Shown here: positions 23,426 through 36,849 of the stretch, in pieces
How the letters are laid out: each line of letters starts with the position of its first letter
Position numbering within the stretch: the stretch's first letter is position 1
Source: Druceiella hillmani
Taxonomy: Eukaryota; Arthropoda; Insecta; Lepidoptera; Hepialidae
Length of the DNA: 64,000 nucleotides
Assembly (NCBI GenBank): GCA_039881145.1
Contig: JAYKKI010000007.1
Coordinates: 43,438,001-43,502,000 of the forward strand
Direction of reading: 5' to 3'
Notes under the pieces: model-generated
What the model saw: only the letters and a program-made list of their open reading frames with translations
The model's database searches: none
What the model was told of the DNA's origin: nothing
Made by a program: the position numbers and the translations under genes

Positions 23426-26400
23426 ACCAAACCTCCAAGGTTATTATTTCATATATATAATGGTTTGTTAAACATAATGAAGGTTAGGAAAAAAACGTAT
23501 ACATTATGTACCACGTATCACAAAACTTAAAACAAGTTTATAAGAGTTATTCGTATTTGGCTTCAAGTAAATATTAAATTTGTAATAATTTCATTATAAG
23601 GGGTATAAAGAATGCCAGAATATGGACAGACCACTAGACTCTTTGAAGTTATGGGATATCGATTAACTTGGCTAGTTTTAACTGATTTCAATTTTAATTT
23701 TATTTGCTAAAAACAGAAGAACTCATTTGAAACGAATAGTTTTCTATGGACCTGTCAATGATATTACTTTTTGTTTACTTTAAATAAGCTTCCCTTTACT
23801 GAATTTCATTTTTAATGTACGTTTTTAGGCCATCGTAGTATGGTTGTGGGTGACACTGCAATCGTATATGGTTTATTGACATATTGGTTTATAGTCATTT
23901 TTAAGACAAATTTAAGAAAAACAACGTTATATCCCGTCGAAATTTAATACCATTTAGGTTAAAAATACTGAAGTAAACAATTGGAATATCGTATTCAATT
24001 TAGTTTTATATTACATTAAAATTATAAATATAAACAATTTTATTTTTGTTTATGTAAATTTCGCAATACTTTTTTAGAAATTCTTGAATGGTCAATGATT
24101 CGTAAATAAAAACTTTTTTTTCATTTATGTGTATTCTCTTAACTTAATGTTAAGAGATAAAAACTAAGTTTTACATTTGCCGCAAATAATAACAACACCT
24201 TGTGAAGAACAATGAACGGTTGAAAACTGGAGTTCTCTTTGAACTTAGGTTAAACTTTTAACTTACTTGAAAATTCCAGCATAACTGGAACTATTACAGA
24301 TAGTGGCATTTGCAGCAAAAACGCCGAGAGTTACCTTTATCATACTTGTTAGCCAAGAGCTTTCAGTTCAGACAAGTGTTGCCCGCAAAAAAAATGAAGA
24401 ATTCCAACATAAAATACGAAAAGAAAAGAAATTGATCGAAGGATATTGACTCGTATTGTTTATAATATTTTGGTAGTAATTTTTTTTTAATTTCTTTTAT
24501 TTGATATTCACTACATAAAAGTTAATTAATAAAAAAAATTGAGAGGGAAGTGTGGGGCTGCAGTGTGTAAATTGGACAGAATAGAAACCTATATATCTTT
24601 AGAATCTTTTTTTCTGTCTATTTGTTGGTGAAACATCCTTTTGTCCTGATTAAATTTATCTGAAGGGACTATTTGTTTTCAGTTTGTTGAAGCGTCATGT
24701 AAAACTGCTGAATCGATGTGAATTGGATTTTCATTGGAATAATGGTAGAAATTAAAGTCTAAGCTTTCGTTCCAATAGATTATTCCTCAAGACTTATTTT
24801 TTTTTACTGACGCTCACCCAATAAGAACCGGAAATGCGAGGTTAAGAACTGCTGAATAGAAATTGTCTAGACTATCAAAGAGTTTGGAGCTTAAAGTTCA
24901 AACTACGATATGTTGCCTCCATCACCATCAAGGGTAGTTTTGGGATACAAACATTATTATTGAAGAAAATTGTTTTTATTTAACAATTTTTAAAAATATA
25001 ACAAGTTTTTTAAGCAAAACTATAGAAAGGCCGTTGACACTGTATTATGAATAATTTCCGTAGACACCATCCGCCGGAAATTCTGAGTCATTAATATTGA
25101 TAATATATAATAATCAGCCAGCTGAAGCTGCAATGTAAGGTTATATGTATATAAAATAACTGATTACTTGAGGCTAAAAAACTTGGTTGTTATCTGTGAC
25201 TAACTTTCTCGTCTTAATTTTCAGACCAAATTTGACATGAACTTAGTTCCTCGTAGTTAGAGGTCTATTTAAAAAAATGCAAAGTAATGAACAGAATTTT
25301 ACTCCTTTTCGTAATGAATTATTTTAAAATTTCTGAAAAAATTGGTAAAATTTTTGAGCATATTTTGTATATTTCATCAATCTTTCCTGTAAAAATTTAT
25401 AATATTCAATATGTCTATTTCGTATGGATTCTTTCCTATTTTTGTGTGAAAAAGGCATAATAAGATCACATTTAAAAAACATTATTAACGTTCAAATCTA
25501 AAATTCACCTGTCTAAAACTATTTTTAAACCTACAGGGTTGCGAATCATGTATCTGAGAAAGAAAATTAAAAAAAAAGCATTTTTGAACGAGCGTAATAG
25601 ATTTTTTTGAGCTTCTCAATAATATAGACCATCATCTAGTCATCCAGAATTTATTTCCAACTTTATTTGGACGACTCTGTTTTTGGTGAATTATGATTCT
25701 ATCGACCTAAAGACGACAGCATCTTACGGCATAGCCATTGATATCTCTGAGGAGGTATATAGTGAATGTAGACACAGAGATATCGATAATGGTAAAAGTT
25801 ACATGAAAATACAGGATCTTCGTGTAATGTAAGGTTATATGTATATAAAATACCTATATGTACGCAACTGACCTGTGCATGTACAAACAAACAAATATAT
25901 CGATATGTTTATAATGCTTTCTTTTCCTTGTTTAATTTTGCAAGGAACGGGGATAGAGATGACTTAATTGAAAGCGAGTCCAACTTCGATTTTAATTCGA
26001 AACAGCCTTATCATTATTGTGGTTGATAGCTGTAATTCGGTTTAATTTCCTGTACATATTTTTCTTCGAAGTAACAAAGTAATAACTCTGCAACTGGAAG
26101 ATCGCTTCTCGGTATAGGTATGTTGAAATGGGACGTCCCCAATCCATAGTGTCACGTAAGAGTTTAACAGAGACTATATGTTCGTATCTTATACAAATGT
26201 CATTATCCTGTAGCTAACTGTCAAAACGTTAATTAAAATATTTAGGGGTACAAAACACTTTGTTTATAAAAGAAATTAACGCGTTAAACTTTTAATAACA
26301 CCGTCAGGTTTTTTTCTTCGTTCTTTATTTAAAATGATAATCGAATAGTTTCTAAACATGGCACCCTTTACTGTAGTGAAAACGAATTTATTGCGCATAA

Positions 26401-26975
26401 ATTTCTAACAAAATGTTGACAACTTTAAATGTTAAAGTGATGAAAGCACGATTGCTGCATAATTAACTTAGCTACCCAACAATCAATCAATAATTACACT
26501 TAGCTAATTATTAATTGGGTGTAACATCTATTCAATAGTCGGATAATCGTTTGAGAAACTAAATTTTGGTAACTGTATTGCGACAAGCTCTCTCATTTAA
26601 TGTACGTAAACGGACCCATGCCAAAATAATTGATGCATACCCTACTCTACAGCTGTTTGTTACAAAATAAGAAATTATAATTTTACGGTTAACTCGACAT
26701 AAGAAAAAAAATGTTTTCATAATGGATCTATGAACGCACACTTGAACTAATTTTATCTATTCTCGAAAGCAAGTACAATGTTACCATTTGTTTTTTCAAG
26801 TTGTTTTTTCTATATACCTTTAAAAAGAACGTAGCTTGAACTAATACGTATGTAATGTCAGCTGTATGTTTACCCAAATTTACATGAGTATACAACCTAC
26901 ATTTCCATATGGGCAACATTCATATTCATGTCACAGCATTATCTGCGGTACTACAATTTTATTTTTACATTTGTG
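23426..26975. other. Long AT-rich stretch with no recognised gene
   Basis: The 27-mer beginning aatgtaaggttatatgtata is identical at 25132-25158 and 25826-25852. An imperfect hairpin (ccattgatatctctg ... cagagatatcgataatgg) lies at 25734-25795. Small frames at 25699-25890, 26559-26741 and 26728-26919 lack any support. Confidence 0.5.
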
Positions 26976-27060
26976 TTTTTAGAGTTCCATAACAAAACTG
27001 GAAAAACCAAATATTTATAGAATAAATTTCGTTTTTGTTCGTTCTTCGATATGTAAGTGA
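26976..27060 (+). repeat. Interspersed repeat, 'gttccgt' family
   Basis: 'tttttagagttccataacaaaactggaaaaacc' is a decayed version of the lepidopteran repeat edge 'tttttagggttccgta..aaa..ggaaaaacggaaccc'. Other members here are at 33571, 49861, 54939, 57912, 60184 and 63845. Confidence 0.4.
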
Positions 27061-27149
27061 GCAAATACAGTTTTATACTTTAATAATACTATTGTATTAT
27101 TTGCAAAGTAATTTTTAGAGCTAAGAGAGTGGACGATTTTTGTTTATTC

Positions 27150-27210
27150 ATTAAATAACTGAATTTTGAAAATTCAATTCAAATAAATTTTCAAAATTCA
27201 GTTATTTAAT
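27150..27210. repeat. Perfect hairpin, 25-bp stem, 11-nt loop
   Basis: 27150-27174 pairs exactly with 27186-27210. Confidence 0.9.
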
Positions 27211-27561
27211 AGGTCACCAAAAGTTTATAATGCGAGTTTTCTTTTTTTTATAATGTGTTTAATCTTTAAGTTTAGGAGACTATTGTTAAGTTCAAAAAAA
27301 AAAGGTTCGTATTGGAACACCCATGAGTGTGTTCCTTAGTTATGAATACAGCACACGCATACAGTAGGGACACCTTTTATTGGAACCTGTTGTTGTTGGA
27401 TGAGATTTGTTTTTTTTAGTAACCTTTAACTGATAATGAACTTTTTTGCAGTGATTCCTTTCAAATATTTAAGACAAAGTTTCATTTTAGTCATGAAGCG
27501 CACTTGAGTCTTGACACGAAAGTAGCCAAAATGGAAACATAGAAACGGAGAAGTTGTAACC

Positions 27562-28258
27562 GCTTCTACATATATGTTAAAACAAGATCATTAAATATTT
27601 ATAGACTTGCCCGGTGAACAATATCAAAGGCAAAGGCAAGATATAGAAACAATAAACAATCGGGAAACAAAAGCTCCGTTTCTACATAGATGTTAAAACA
27701 GGATCATTAAATATTTGTAGCCTTGCCCAGTGAGCAACAACGAAGGCAAAGGCAAGATATAGAAACAATAAACAATCGGGAAACAAAAGTTCCGTTTCTA
27801 CATACATGTTAAAAAAGGATCATTAAATATTTGTAGACTTGCCCAGTGAACAACATCAAAGGCAAAGGCAAGATATAGAAACAATAAACAATCGGGAAAC
27901 AAAAGCTCCGTTTCTACATAGATGTTAAAACAGGATCATTAAATATTTGTAACCTTGTCCAGTGAGCAACATCAAAGGCAAAGGCAAGATATAGAAACAA
28001 TAAAAAATCGGGAAACAAAAGCTCCGTTTCAACATACATGTTTGAACAGGATCATTAAATATTTGTAGACTTGCACAGTGAACAACATCAAAGGCAAAGT
28101 CAAGATAAGGAAACAATAAACAATCGGGAAACAAAACCTCCGTTTCTACATAGATGTTAAAACAGGATCATTAAATATTTGTAGCCTTGCCCAGTGAGCA
28201 AATCAAAGGCAAAGGCAAGATAATAGAAACAATAAACAATCGGGAAAGAAAAGCTCGA
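27562..28258 (+). repeat. 116-bp tandem array, six units
   Basis: 'ttctacata' starts units at about 27565, 27681, 27797, 27913, 28029 and 28145, an interval of exactly 116 each time. The unit contains an inverted pair (cttgcc ... ggcaag) around 'agtgagcaacatcaaa'. Divergence is a few percent. The 69-codon minus frame at 27925-28134 is an artefact of the repeat. Confidence 0.95.
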
Positions 28259-29065
28259 ATCGGTCCTGTTTTTAAAAAGAGTAAATAACTTCCGTCTTTT
28301 GTAAGCTCACTCGCAATTCTTTTCTAAAGAACTTAACAACAACGCACTTTTGTATTCATCGTTTGGGTCTCTATGCTGTCACCAAGTTTTCATTCTAAAG
28401 ATGTCCTCTTTTTAGGTTTTATAGCTGAATAGTTTTGTTTGCTACTACAGTTGATCTCCGATTTCCGAAATGAACCCTTCTGTATTTGAATACTTCACCG
28501 CCTCGTCTGAAATCTATATCCTTTTATTTGTGAAGAACTTAACATTCCATTCCTATCAATGGATCATCAGTGATTTATTTAACATAGATCTCGAACTTAG
28601 ATACAAAATATGGTATCAATGTGCGCATCATCACCCATAATAAATCCTTTGTATCTCTCCATTTCTTTCACATTAATGACATCTTAAATCTATGTTCTCT
28701 TAACTTATTCGTCTCTTTCACAACCGAAACATGTATACTTTCTATCTCTTAGCGGGACGTCATTTTCTAGAATTAAAAAAAATTGTTTCTAAATAATTAG
28801 AATTTATTCTTTGATGATATTAATGTTATGACTTTGTTTTGTTTTTAATATTACAAACTACCGTTTCTCGATCAAATTTCTATTGACACACGACCATTCG
28901 CAATCATTGCCGTAAGCATCCGACGCAGATACGTTTGCCTGCACACGATCTACTGTAGACGTTTTTTGGTTAATATATGGACAGGGCCTGTCTAGTATTA
29001 TTTATAATATATATGTGCTATCGATGCACATTCTCTCATACTACTTCATTATCGGTACTACTTTC
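28259..29065. other. No gene recognised
   Basis: The stretch is somewhat richer in C and T on the plus strand than its surroundings, which suggests an old antisense insertion. I could not read a reverse transcriptase or other protein in it. Confidence 0.4.
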
Positions 29066-29140
29066 TTGACGTTGACGTTTCCTACGTCGGTTGACGTAAG
29101 AAACGTCAACTTACGTTGAAGAGTGACGTTTCTTACGTCA
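29066..29140. promoter_or_regulatory. Cluster of TGACGT/ACGTCA motifs
   Basis: In 75 bases TGACGT or its complement occurs six times, arranged as overlapping inverted copies of 'tgacgtttc(c/t)tacgtc'. Half-sites of this kind bind CREB/ATF bZIP factors in animals. The arrangement could equally be a small nested inverted duplication in which the motif is incidental. Confidence 0.35.
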
Positions 29141-30933
29141 TCGCTCTTTTTACTGCCAACTTCGTTTTAAATGCGATTCAAACACATCTCATTTTATATT
29201 TTGTATAATTTGTATAATTTATTTAATATTATTTACGCTTATTTGCATAGTAATAATAGACAATTTGACAAAGAGATATTCTATAGCAATTCGACAGTGA
29301 TTTTACGTAACAATCTTTGAATTTCAATATTTTTCTCTCTTAAAAAGCTTTGAGTATTGTTATATCGTAAGATTATAAATGTGTTATAAACACCAGTGGC
29401 ACCTCTTAAGTTTACTATTCAGAGGAAACTTAAAGTCAATTTTTAAAATATTTGCCTGTGTATTTTTTACCGATTTGGTGGCACAATTTACTTTACCATA
29501 TGTACGAGACGAATTAGCATATTTAATAAAATTTAGTATTTTTCTTAAATATTCACTACACTACTCGCGAAGTTGATCGAAGTTAGGTGAAGAGAATAGT
29601 GTAGAGGTACTTCGATTCGCTTTGTGCATACTTCAGACTGTGATCAACTTCGTCGAGATAACTTTGCGAGTAGTATAGAGAGCATTTTAGTATTTTTGAA
29701 AGCTCACTGTAGCAAATTTTGTTACAATCTGGGAAGATCTGGTCATATTTTTCGTCAAGTTATGTTGGTATAACATGGAATGTTTCTAAATTATAATTTG
29801 AAATCCTTTCTAACGGAGTGAAAAGTATTATTTTTTAATATATCTACGGCTAACGGCGTAAGTGGTTACCCAACCAGTAAATGGTTTACAGTTGGAAAGC
29901 TGATTGTAAACCTACAAGTTGACACTAGTTTCAATCTGGGGGTAATATTATCACAAAAAGGTAATTGAGTGCACGAACGCAAGTTACGACACAAGCAAAA
30001 TAAATATCAAAGCATAAAAACGAATTGGAAACTCTATCGTGGACAAACGAAAAATTTAATAGTCGTTAAGAGATTAATAGATAAGAATAATATTTCGTGT
30101 CAAAAATTGAATTTGTGCATTGTTATATTTTAGCAAGATCAAAAATCAATTAACTACTCGACTGTCAATTCATATTTCGCCAGAGTGGTACGCTGATACT
30201 CTACCACTGTAGACGTAAAGGGGATGCTAAGGTAACAGGTGCGAATTATGTGACCCTTCGTTATATAAAAACGGAGTTACTCATGTATGTACCTGTGTAT
30301 GTCCCTATGTAAAAAACTCGGCAAAAGTAATTGTGATTATTCTGTCATAATAACTGTTACTTATGCAATATGATTAATGGTAAAATTTACTCTAACTTAT
30401 CATTTTCCATACATTCAACTACGTATACGTTTCCAATAAATAAAATTGGCATTTAGCTACCTTCTAGAAAAACGTATTATTTATTACCCAACTATTTTAT
30501 TCCCTGATATACCCCGGTATAACCGGTACTCCGCACTAAGCAGCGATATATAATTTAATTCGATGACCAACTTGAAGCAGCGTGCTGTTATAGTAACTGA
30601 TAATTTGTTGGTAATAAAGTCAAGTTAAAAGTGAACGCAGGTTCAAGTTAAAAGTGAGCCCTATACTATTTATTCGTTGTTACAGATTTTGTTGAATGTC
30701 TCTAATGATATTCATTCATGTTGTTACGGCTTCCCATCATCTAATGAGAAGCCAGTTTTGTGACATGTAGTAGTTACGTTATTATCATTGGGACTGTACA
30801 TTTGCATGTATACGATTTTCGTAGCTTTATGACCATTGCTGAAACTAATAGAGATAGATTAAGACAATTTTAAACACTTTGTTTATTAAGTAATATATTT
30901 GCCAATAGTATTAGGAAACATAGTCAAAACAGA
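29141..30933. other. AT-rich DNA, no gene recognised
   Basis: An imperfect inverted repeat (ctactcgcgaagttgatc ... gatcaacttcg...cgagtag) spans about 29563-29672. A decayed retroposon tail is possible at 30265-30330 ('cggagttactcatgtatgtacc'). 'caagttaaaagtga' is repeated at 30622 and 30645. Confidence 0.45.
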
Positions 30934-31190
30934 CGATTTACCTTTATATTGTCTATAGCTAAGCTGTGAATGGGTTTGTATATTGGTAATTAAAGGATAA
31001 ATTTATTAAAGGATAAACATAAGATTTACCTTTATAAATAAACATAAGAATTAAAGGATAAACATAAGATTTAAAGGATAAACATAAGATTACCTTTAAT
31101 TAAAGGATAAACATAAGATTTACCTTTATATTGTCAATAGCTAAGCTGTGAATGGGTTTGTATATTGGTAATTAAAGGATAAATTTATAT
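30934..31190 (+). repeat. Nested local duplication with (taaaggataaacataagat)n
   Basis: The ~75-bp block 'gatttacctttatattgtc(t/a)atagctaagctgtgaatggg...' appears at 30934 and 31117. Between the copies, 'taaaggataaacataagat' is repeated about four times, some copies joined to 'ttacctttat'. It looks like replication slippage that re-copied the block edges. Confidence 0.8.
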
Positions 31191-32074
31191 CAATTCATAT
31201 CACATTTTTATATTCGATTACTTGCTTCTTCCGTACAACTCAATGTCACATGCGTAATTACTACTAAACTTACGAAACTTTCAGTTGCGGTGAAATATTC
31301 ATAAACTTGGACAGTCCAGACTAAGGAAAGTTATCGTATCTCTTTAGGCGATGGCCGAAAGAGCAAAAAATTTATTTGAAAACCTTTCAAATCTATTCAA
31401 AATAATGTTGATTATAAAGATTTTATAGGAGGAGAGTACAAGCCGGACTTGCAGGGCAGAGTTTACAACTTACATGTTAATAGAATTACTTTAAACAAAA
31501 TCATGGATTTTGTAATAATTTAGACTCGACTAAAAGTCGAATGAATTGAATCTAACTGCATGCTCATTGCGCATCGCCTCGCCACACCTCACTTTAATTT
31601 CTGATCTCTGAATTTAATAAGAGAACGTAAATGTTGCATTTTTTATGCCTCTTTATATGAAGCATGAATTTTAATGTTTTTTTAATTACAGTATTCCTAC
31701 TTTTATTTAACTACCAGCAATTTTGCTCGTTTTTTGCGTGGGAAAGTTGTGGGTTATATACCTTTTTAAATCTGCAAATTTACTCCCCGAGTTTCGGGAT
31801 AGTGTCTATCAATAGTAATGATCAGTGTTGGTCGTAATCGACAATATTTCTTAATCGATTGATTGATCGATTCAAAGTTTTAGTAGACTAAATTATTCAT
31901 GATTAGTAAAATTGATCGTAGTAATGGCAAAATTGTTTAATCAATTAATCATAACTAAGACCATTTTTTTTCAATTTGTAATCTTTAGCTATGATTATCA
32001 CATAGTAATGATAGTGTATTGTTATCAATATTTATATATGGCATTAGTTATCAAATTAAAAACGTTTCTTAAAA
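31191..32074. other. AT-rich DNA, nothing recognised
   Basis: No exon, array or named repeat is seen. The 68-codon plus frame at 31912-32118 runs into the repeat that follows and is not supported. Confidence 0.5.
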
Positions 32075-32345
32075 ATAAAATAAATATCGCCCTCTATTGG
32101 AGAATTATAAATTCATGAAACCATCATGAATTTATAATTCTCCAATATAAAAAAGAGATGTCGCTGTCATTTAATGAAGTAATGATAATAATCCTGATCC
32201 TGAGTAATAAATCTGAATCCTGCAGACGTTGACCAAGCTCGAATACATAAAAGTGTAAAATTTTATTAAAATCCGTCCAGTCGTTTTTATATGTTGCGCA
32301 CACAGACACGGGCGGACTCATTACCATTTTATTGTACGTATAGAT
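32075..32345 (+). repeat. Interspersed repeat, 'gatgtcgctg' family, with an internal hairpin
   Basis: This is the longest copy of the family: 'atcgccctctattggagaattataa ... gatgtcgctgtcatttaatgaag ... aaaatccgtccagtcgtttttatatg ... cacagacacggg', the end being typical of retroposon 3' regions. The segment 32096-32118 is followed after five bases by its exact reverse complement (32124-32146). The copy at 42760 has the first arm but not the inverted second arm. Confidence 0.65.
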
Positions 32346-33570
32346 TTGCATAATACGATCTACAGTTAAGATAAGCTGGATTGAAAATCATGGTATGCTA
32401 AAAAGATGTAAATGGGAAAGTTGTACTACTTAAAATTGTAGAATATATAAGAAATCATTAAAAAAAATCATAAACCATGTTCGTATAAACAGGGAAATAT
32501 TTTTAGATGCTACACGACTCACAGAGAAGATGAAAGCTTTAATTACAGAGCTATAAAAAGAGTGAAGTTAGGCACAGATGCGAGAGGCAGATATAAAAAC
32601 TACCGTAATTGAGTAATAAACACCTGTAACTCATAGCGTTTTGAAGCCCTTGCGTGTCACTGCGTTTGCGTTTCGAATTCATAACCGGTTCTTACGAGTA
32701 CCGACAAATAACTAAATCACTTTTGATGGGATCTAATACAAAGAACGTCGTGCGATAGATATCTCGAAACCGTTAAGTAGCTCTCGATTCTCGTACTATT
32801 ATGTAGTTACGTGAGTACTTGCAGAATGAAACGTTTTATCTCTAATGGTTCGCTATTACGATACATTAAGTGATAGAAATCATATAAGAATTATCGTTTC
32901 GTTGTCTTCGATTAAATAAAAATAGCGCGAAAAAGGATTTTAAGTAGCAGTATGCCCAGTTATCATTAAAATGAGAAAATAGTCAAAGACATGTGGTGAA
33001 AAAGATGCCATTGCGGAAATCGAAAAAAATGTATTTAAACGATACTGACGCTGTGTCGTCTTGTTTTGTCGTATTATTTTATTTAATAACTGAGCAGTAT
33101 TTACCGTGGCCTTGTGCGCAACCGACCAGTCATAATATATACATACAATGTTTTCTCAAACTTTTGATATAAAAACTTCGTTAGTAAATTTGTAATGAAA
33201 AACAGTCATACTCATAACGTAGTATTTCGTAGCTGCCAAGATTTCACGAAATTGTTGATATAAGTTAGCCGCTCTATAGCTTTAATTGAAAGTTCTAATC
33301 GAATTTGGAAAATTGCAGTAGATTCATTGTATAGTTTAATATTGCGTAAAGGTGACTAAAAATGAAAAGTGACAAATGAAACTTTATTTCATTTTTAAAC
33401 ACCTAAATAAGCAGACCCTAATAAGGAAATAGCATTAACCCCACTTTCATGTAGTGTTTACGTGTGCCTATTTTAAATTCTTGGTTATATTTTGCTATAT
33501 ATTATTTACAGTTTCCACATAAATTACCTACTTAAATGTAACTACGTACTTAACTATACAAACTGTAACG
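32346..33570. other. AT-rich DNA, nothing recognised
   Basis: Patches near 32560-32760 and 33040-33130 are somewhat less AT-rich. Neither contains an exon with splice sites. Confidence 0.5.
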
Positions 33571-33645
33571 TTCCGACAGACGGACGAACGAACGTTACGA
33601 AATTATCAGAATTCCTTGCTTCATTACGGAATCTTGAAAAAGTGA
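33571..33645 (-). repeat. Interspersed repeat, 'gttccgt' family
   Basis: Carries 'ccgacagacggacgaacgaac' and ends 'attccttgcttcattacggaatc', the arrangement expected of the minus orientation. Confidence 0.4.
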
Positions 33646-35815
33646 TGAACTCTAAACGTTTATAAAATTTTAAATTTTCAATATTTTTAATTGCTTAACA
33701 AGGAGTGCTGAAAAAACTCATTTTCTTTGCTATATTTCGACTGAACATTATTGATTTATAATTCACAAATGCGTAATTAGAAAAAGTTTTTGTGGATTGT
33801 CAAAACATCGCTTATCACAGCTTTCCACTTGTCCCCGTCAAACTAGCGCTATTTCACCGAGAAACTAGAGCAACCAAATTTGTATTTTTAGAAAATATTA
33901 GTCAACAGAAATTTTGTTTCAACACACACACACACATATACAATCGTAAATCAACTTTTGCCCTTCTATTCGAAAATACTTTGTCAACCGAATTAGCCAA
34001 CTTTATATCAGGCACACGGAACATAAATACCCAAGTTTCATAGATGTTTGCCCACCGATGTTTTTGCGCTTGACGTCATTTGGCAAAATGTACGGGCGGC
34101 AATTGCACGATACGAAATGCGGGCAAACGTCTTTTTCGCCTTTAGTAACGAGATATAATTACGATATCAAATGTGTGTTAATGTCGTGTATAATTAGCAT
34201 TATCAACGTGCGTGTTTTAAATTATTATATTTTAAACGAATAAATAAGAAGCAGTGGCAGAGAATAGAAATACTTGCCAGGAATATTTATTTGAAGTATT
34301 TTAGTACAACACTTGAGTTCTTTGTTTCCGTTGTTTTAGTATATATTAGATATTACATAGTAGATATTGTAATGAACAGATGTTAATATTAATAGGTTTC
34401 GTTTATGTACATCAAGGCAAATTATACTGAGTAACTTAGAAAAAATTTCCGAAGGCATATTTTTCAGACAAACCTGAAAATTCTAATATCTTATAACTTA
34501 AAAACCAATTGTCATATCAACATAAGATGTAGGGATTTCGTTTCTCCCTATGAAATCACTTATTATATGAAATTTAATTAAAGTGGGAGGTGATGAGGTA
34601 GAATTTATGCAACCTTAGACAAAACAATGCACAATTTCTAGTTATCGCATCTTACACTCTCACATTGGGTTCTTACTGCGCGAGTGCCAATAATTCAATT
34701 CTAGGCCCTTTAGAGAATATTCTATTTAAATAATTTAAAAAGATTGGGAGAAAAGATCTAGATTTTAACTTCAAGCACTGTTCCAGTCAAAATCCTATTC
34801 CAAGAGATTCAGAGGTTTTTGCGTAATGAAAAACAGATAAATGAAAAAGAAACACAAAAGACAAGGGTCCCTTAAGAAATACATGATTGGGACAATATTT
34901 TAATTAAAACCCCATGCATTAATTACCCAGTGAAAGTTCTTAGTTAGATTTCACTCGGTCTTAGACACACCTCTGATATTAAATTTTTCGGAAATACTCC
35001 CTGTACAAACTTAAGTGCACTTTAGTACAAGTGATTTGTTAATTTTTTTTTCTTTAGATTAAAATAAAAATTGCAAATTCGGAATTATAACAGCTACTTA
35101 TGATTAAATGGGTAAATGAACGATTTAAAAATTGTCTTTTCTATTGACAAAAGCCTTTGTCACATTTTTAACCTTGTGATATTTTATATAATTTTATATT
35201 TTCGTATACGTGATAAATAATTTGAATTTTTAATTGTATATTTAGTGTTTAGGTACAAAAAAGGCGAATGATGCAAAAAAAATAACAAGTGATTCGTTGT
35301 AAAAGCATAGAACGCATGCAAAATATTTTGGTATGTCGTTTTTTTATTAAATTAACTGTGACCGGCTTTTGTCTTAAAAGAAAGTTTCGTACCTATAACT
35401 TTCCTTTCAATTAAGTAAAGGACAGCAGTGAAATACTTATTTTGCTAAAATGATTGTTTCATAATAAGAGCACTAAATACATTTTTTTATTAAAATCATC
35501 ACGAGCGAATAATATTTTTAGTCCGAGATATGCCGTTCTTAACGTACCTATATCCTTTAATTAAAAAAAAAACAGTAAAAATACCATTTATGCTGAACTA
35601 TACCTAAACCAACTATATTATAATATGATTTAGAGGATATAAATATTATTGAAGAAAATAAACGAAGTACGCCAAAACAGAGTCACGTGACACTCCGTAA
35701 TTGTGCCTATTGGCGAGAAAATATAACATGAATCGACAAAGTAATTCAGTATATACAATATTTCTGACAGATCATACATGCGTGTTGCCGCTTTATTAGG
35801 ATTAAATGAGCTATG
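33646..35815. other. Mostly featureless; small GC-richer patch at 34030-34150
   Basis: A (CA)n run of 7 units lies near 33924. The patch at 34030-34150 contains a perfect CRE palindrome TGACGTCA (34071-34078) between inverted octamers gtttgccc (34046) and gggcaaac (34121). An 83-codon frame at 33792-34043 has no supporting motif. Confidence 0.4.
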
Positions 35816-36479
35816 TATTCTCATTATCTAGTATTTTGTTCATAATTGGGCAATACAGTTTATATGACTATGTGCAGTCAACCCATTGATATATACATTT
35901 TTTCCTTATATTTTTTCAATATAAAAACTTTGTTAGTAGTACAATTTGCTAACAAAAAATAACAAATTTTGAAAATTATATACTGCTTAATACGACTTGT
36001 TTACAACATTACATTTAATAATAATCAAAACACTATACTGGTCAAATCATTAGGCCAAAGGTTCACAAATTAATAATGTAATGCCGTTAATATAACTTCT
36101 ACTACCAGCTCTTTAATAAACGAGAACTTCAATCAAATTAGCAGGTTTATAACTTGCTCGAAACGTTGATCCACATTTTTAGTACGCCTAATTGAGGAAA
36201 CAAAATTAACATATCCACCGTTATATTTTACATATATTTTAACTTAATGAGATATCACACTCTTTAATCGAAAATAATTTAATAGTACGTTAAAATGATA
36301 TTAATAATTTAATGAAGGAATAAACTTAAAATATTTCAGAACAAACTTTGAAATTGAAAGATCAAGCTAACTTCATAGTATTAAATAACAATTTCATAAA
36401 ATAACCTTAGACGGTTTATTTCTATATAAAGTATAGATTTTTGTTAAATTATCGTATTTCATTTAAATTAGTGTGAATA
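35816..36479. mobile_element. Non-autonomous TIR DNA transposon, copy A
   Basis: This matches 38367-39017 almost base for base over some 650 bp. The left end reads TA + TTCTCATTATCTA; the right end (gtgtgaata near 36471) is a mutated version of the inverted terminus that is intact in the second copy. No transposase is encoded. The TA flank and short inverted ends suggest the Tc1/mariner superfamily. It carries 12 bp ('ctaacttcatag', near 36366) that copy B lacks. Confidence 0.75.
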
Positions 36480-36849
36480 TCAATAGGAAGTGTATAACAA
36501 AAGCCGCATTTAGATTTCATTGTAGGATCACAACCATCATAAACTTACTCTAAAAAATGTTAAAAACTTTTAAGCATATCAGACCATTTATCCAAAATAT
36601 CACTTTACCATAAAAACAACATTTATTCAATTATATCACTTCATTTAAAAACACTCACTGACATTTCACAATATTAACCGAACTTGTTTTTTGTCTTCAA
36701 AAATATTTTAAAACAGTTGCACATATACGATACAAGTGTTTCCTTTGCATTAATTAAAGAAACTTTAATCAAATTATCGTTATATTATTATATAACACAA
36801 CACATATCACAAATAAAATAGCAGAACGTAAAATCGAAACATCAAACTT

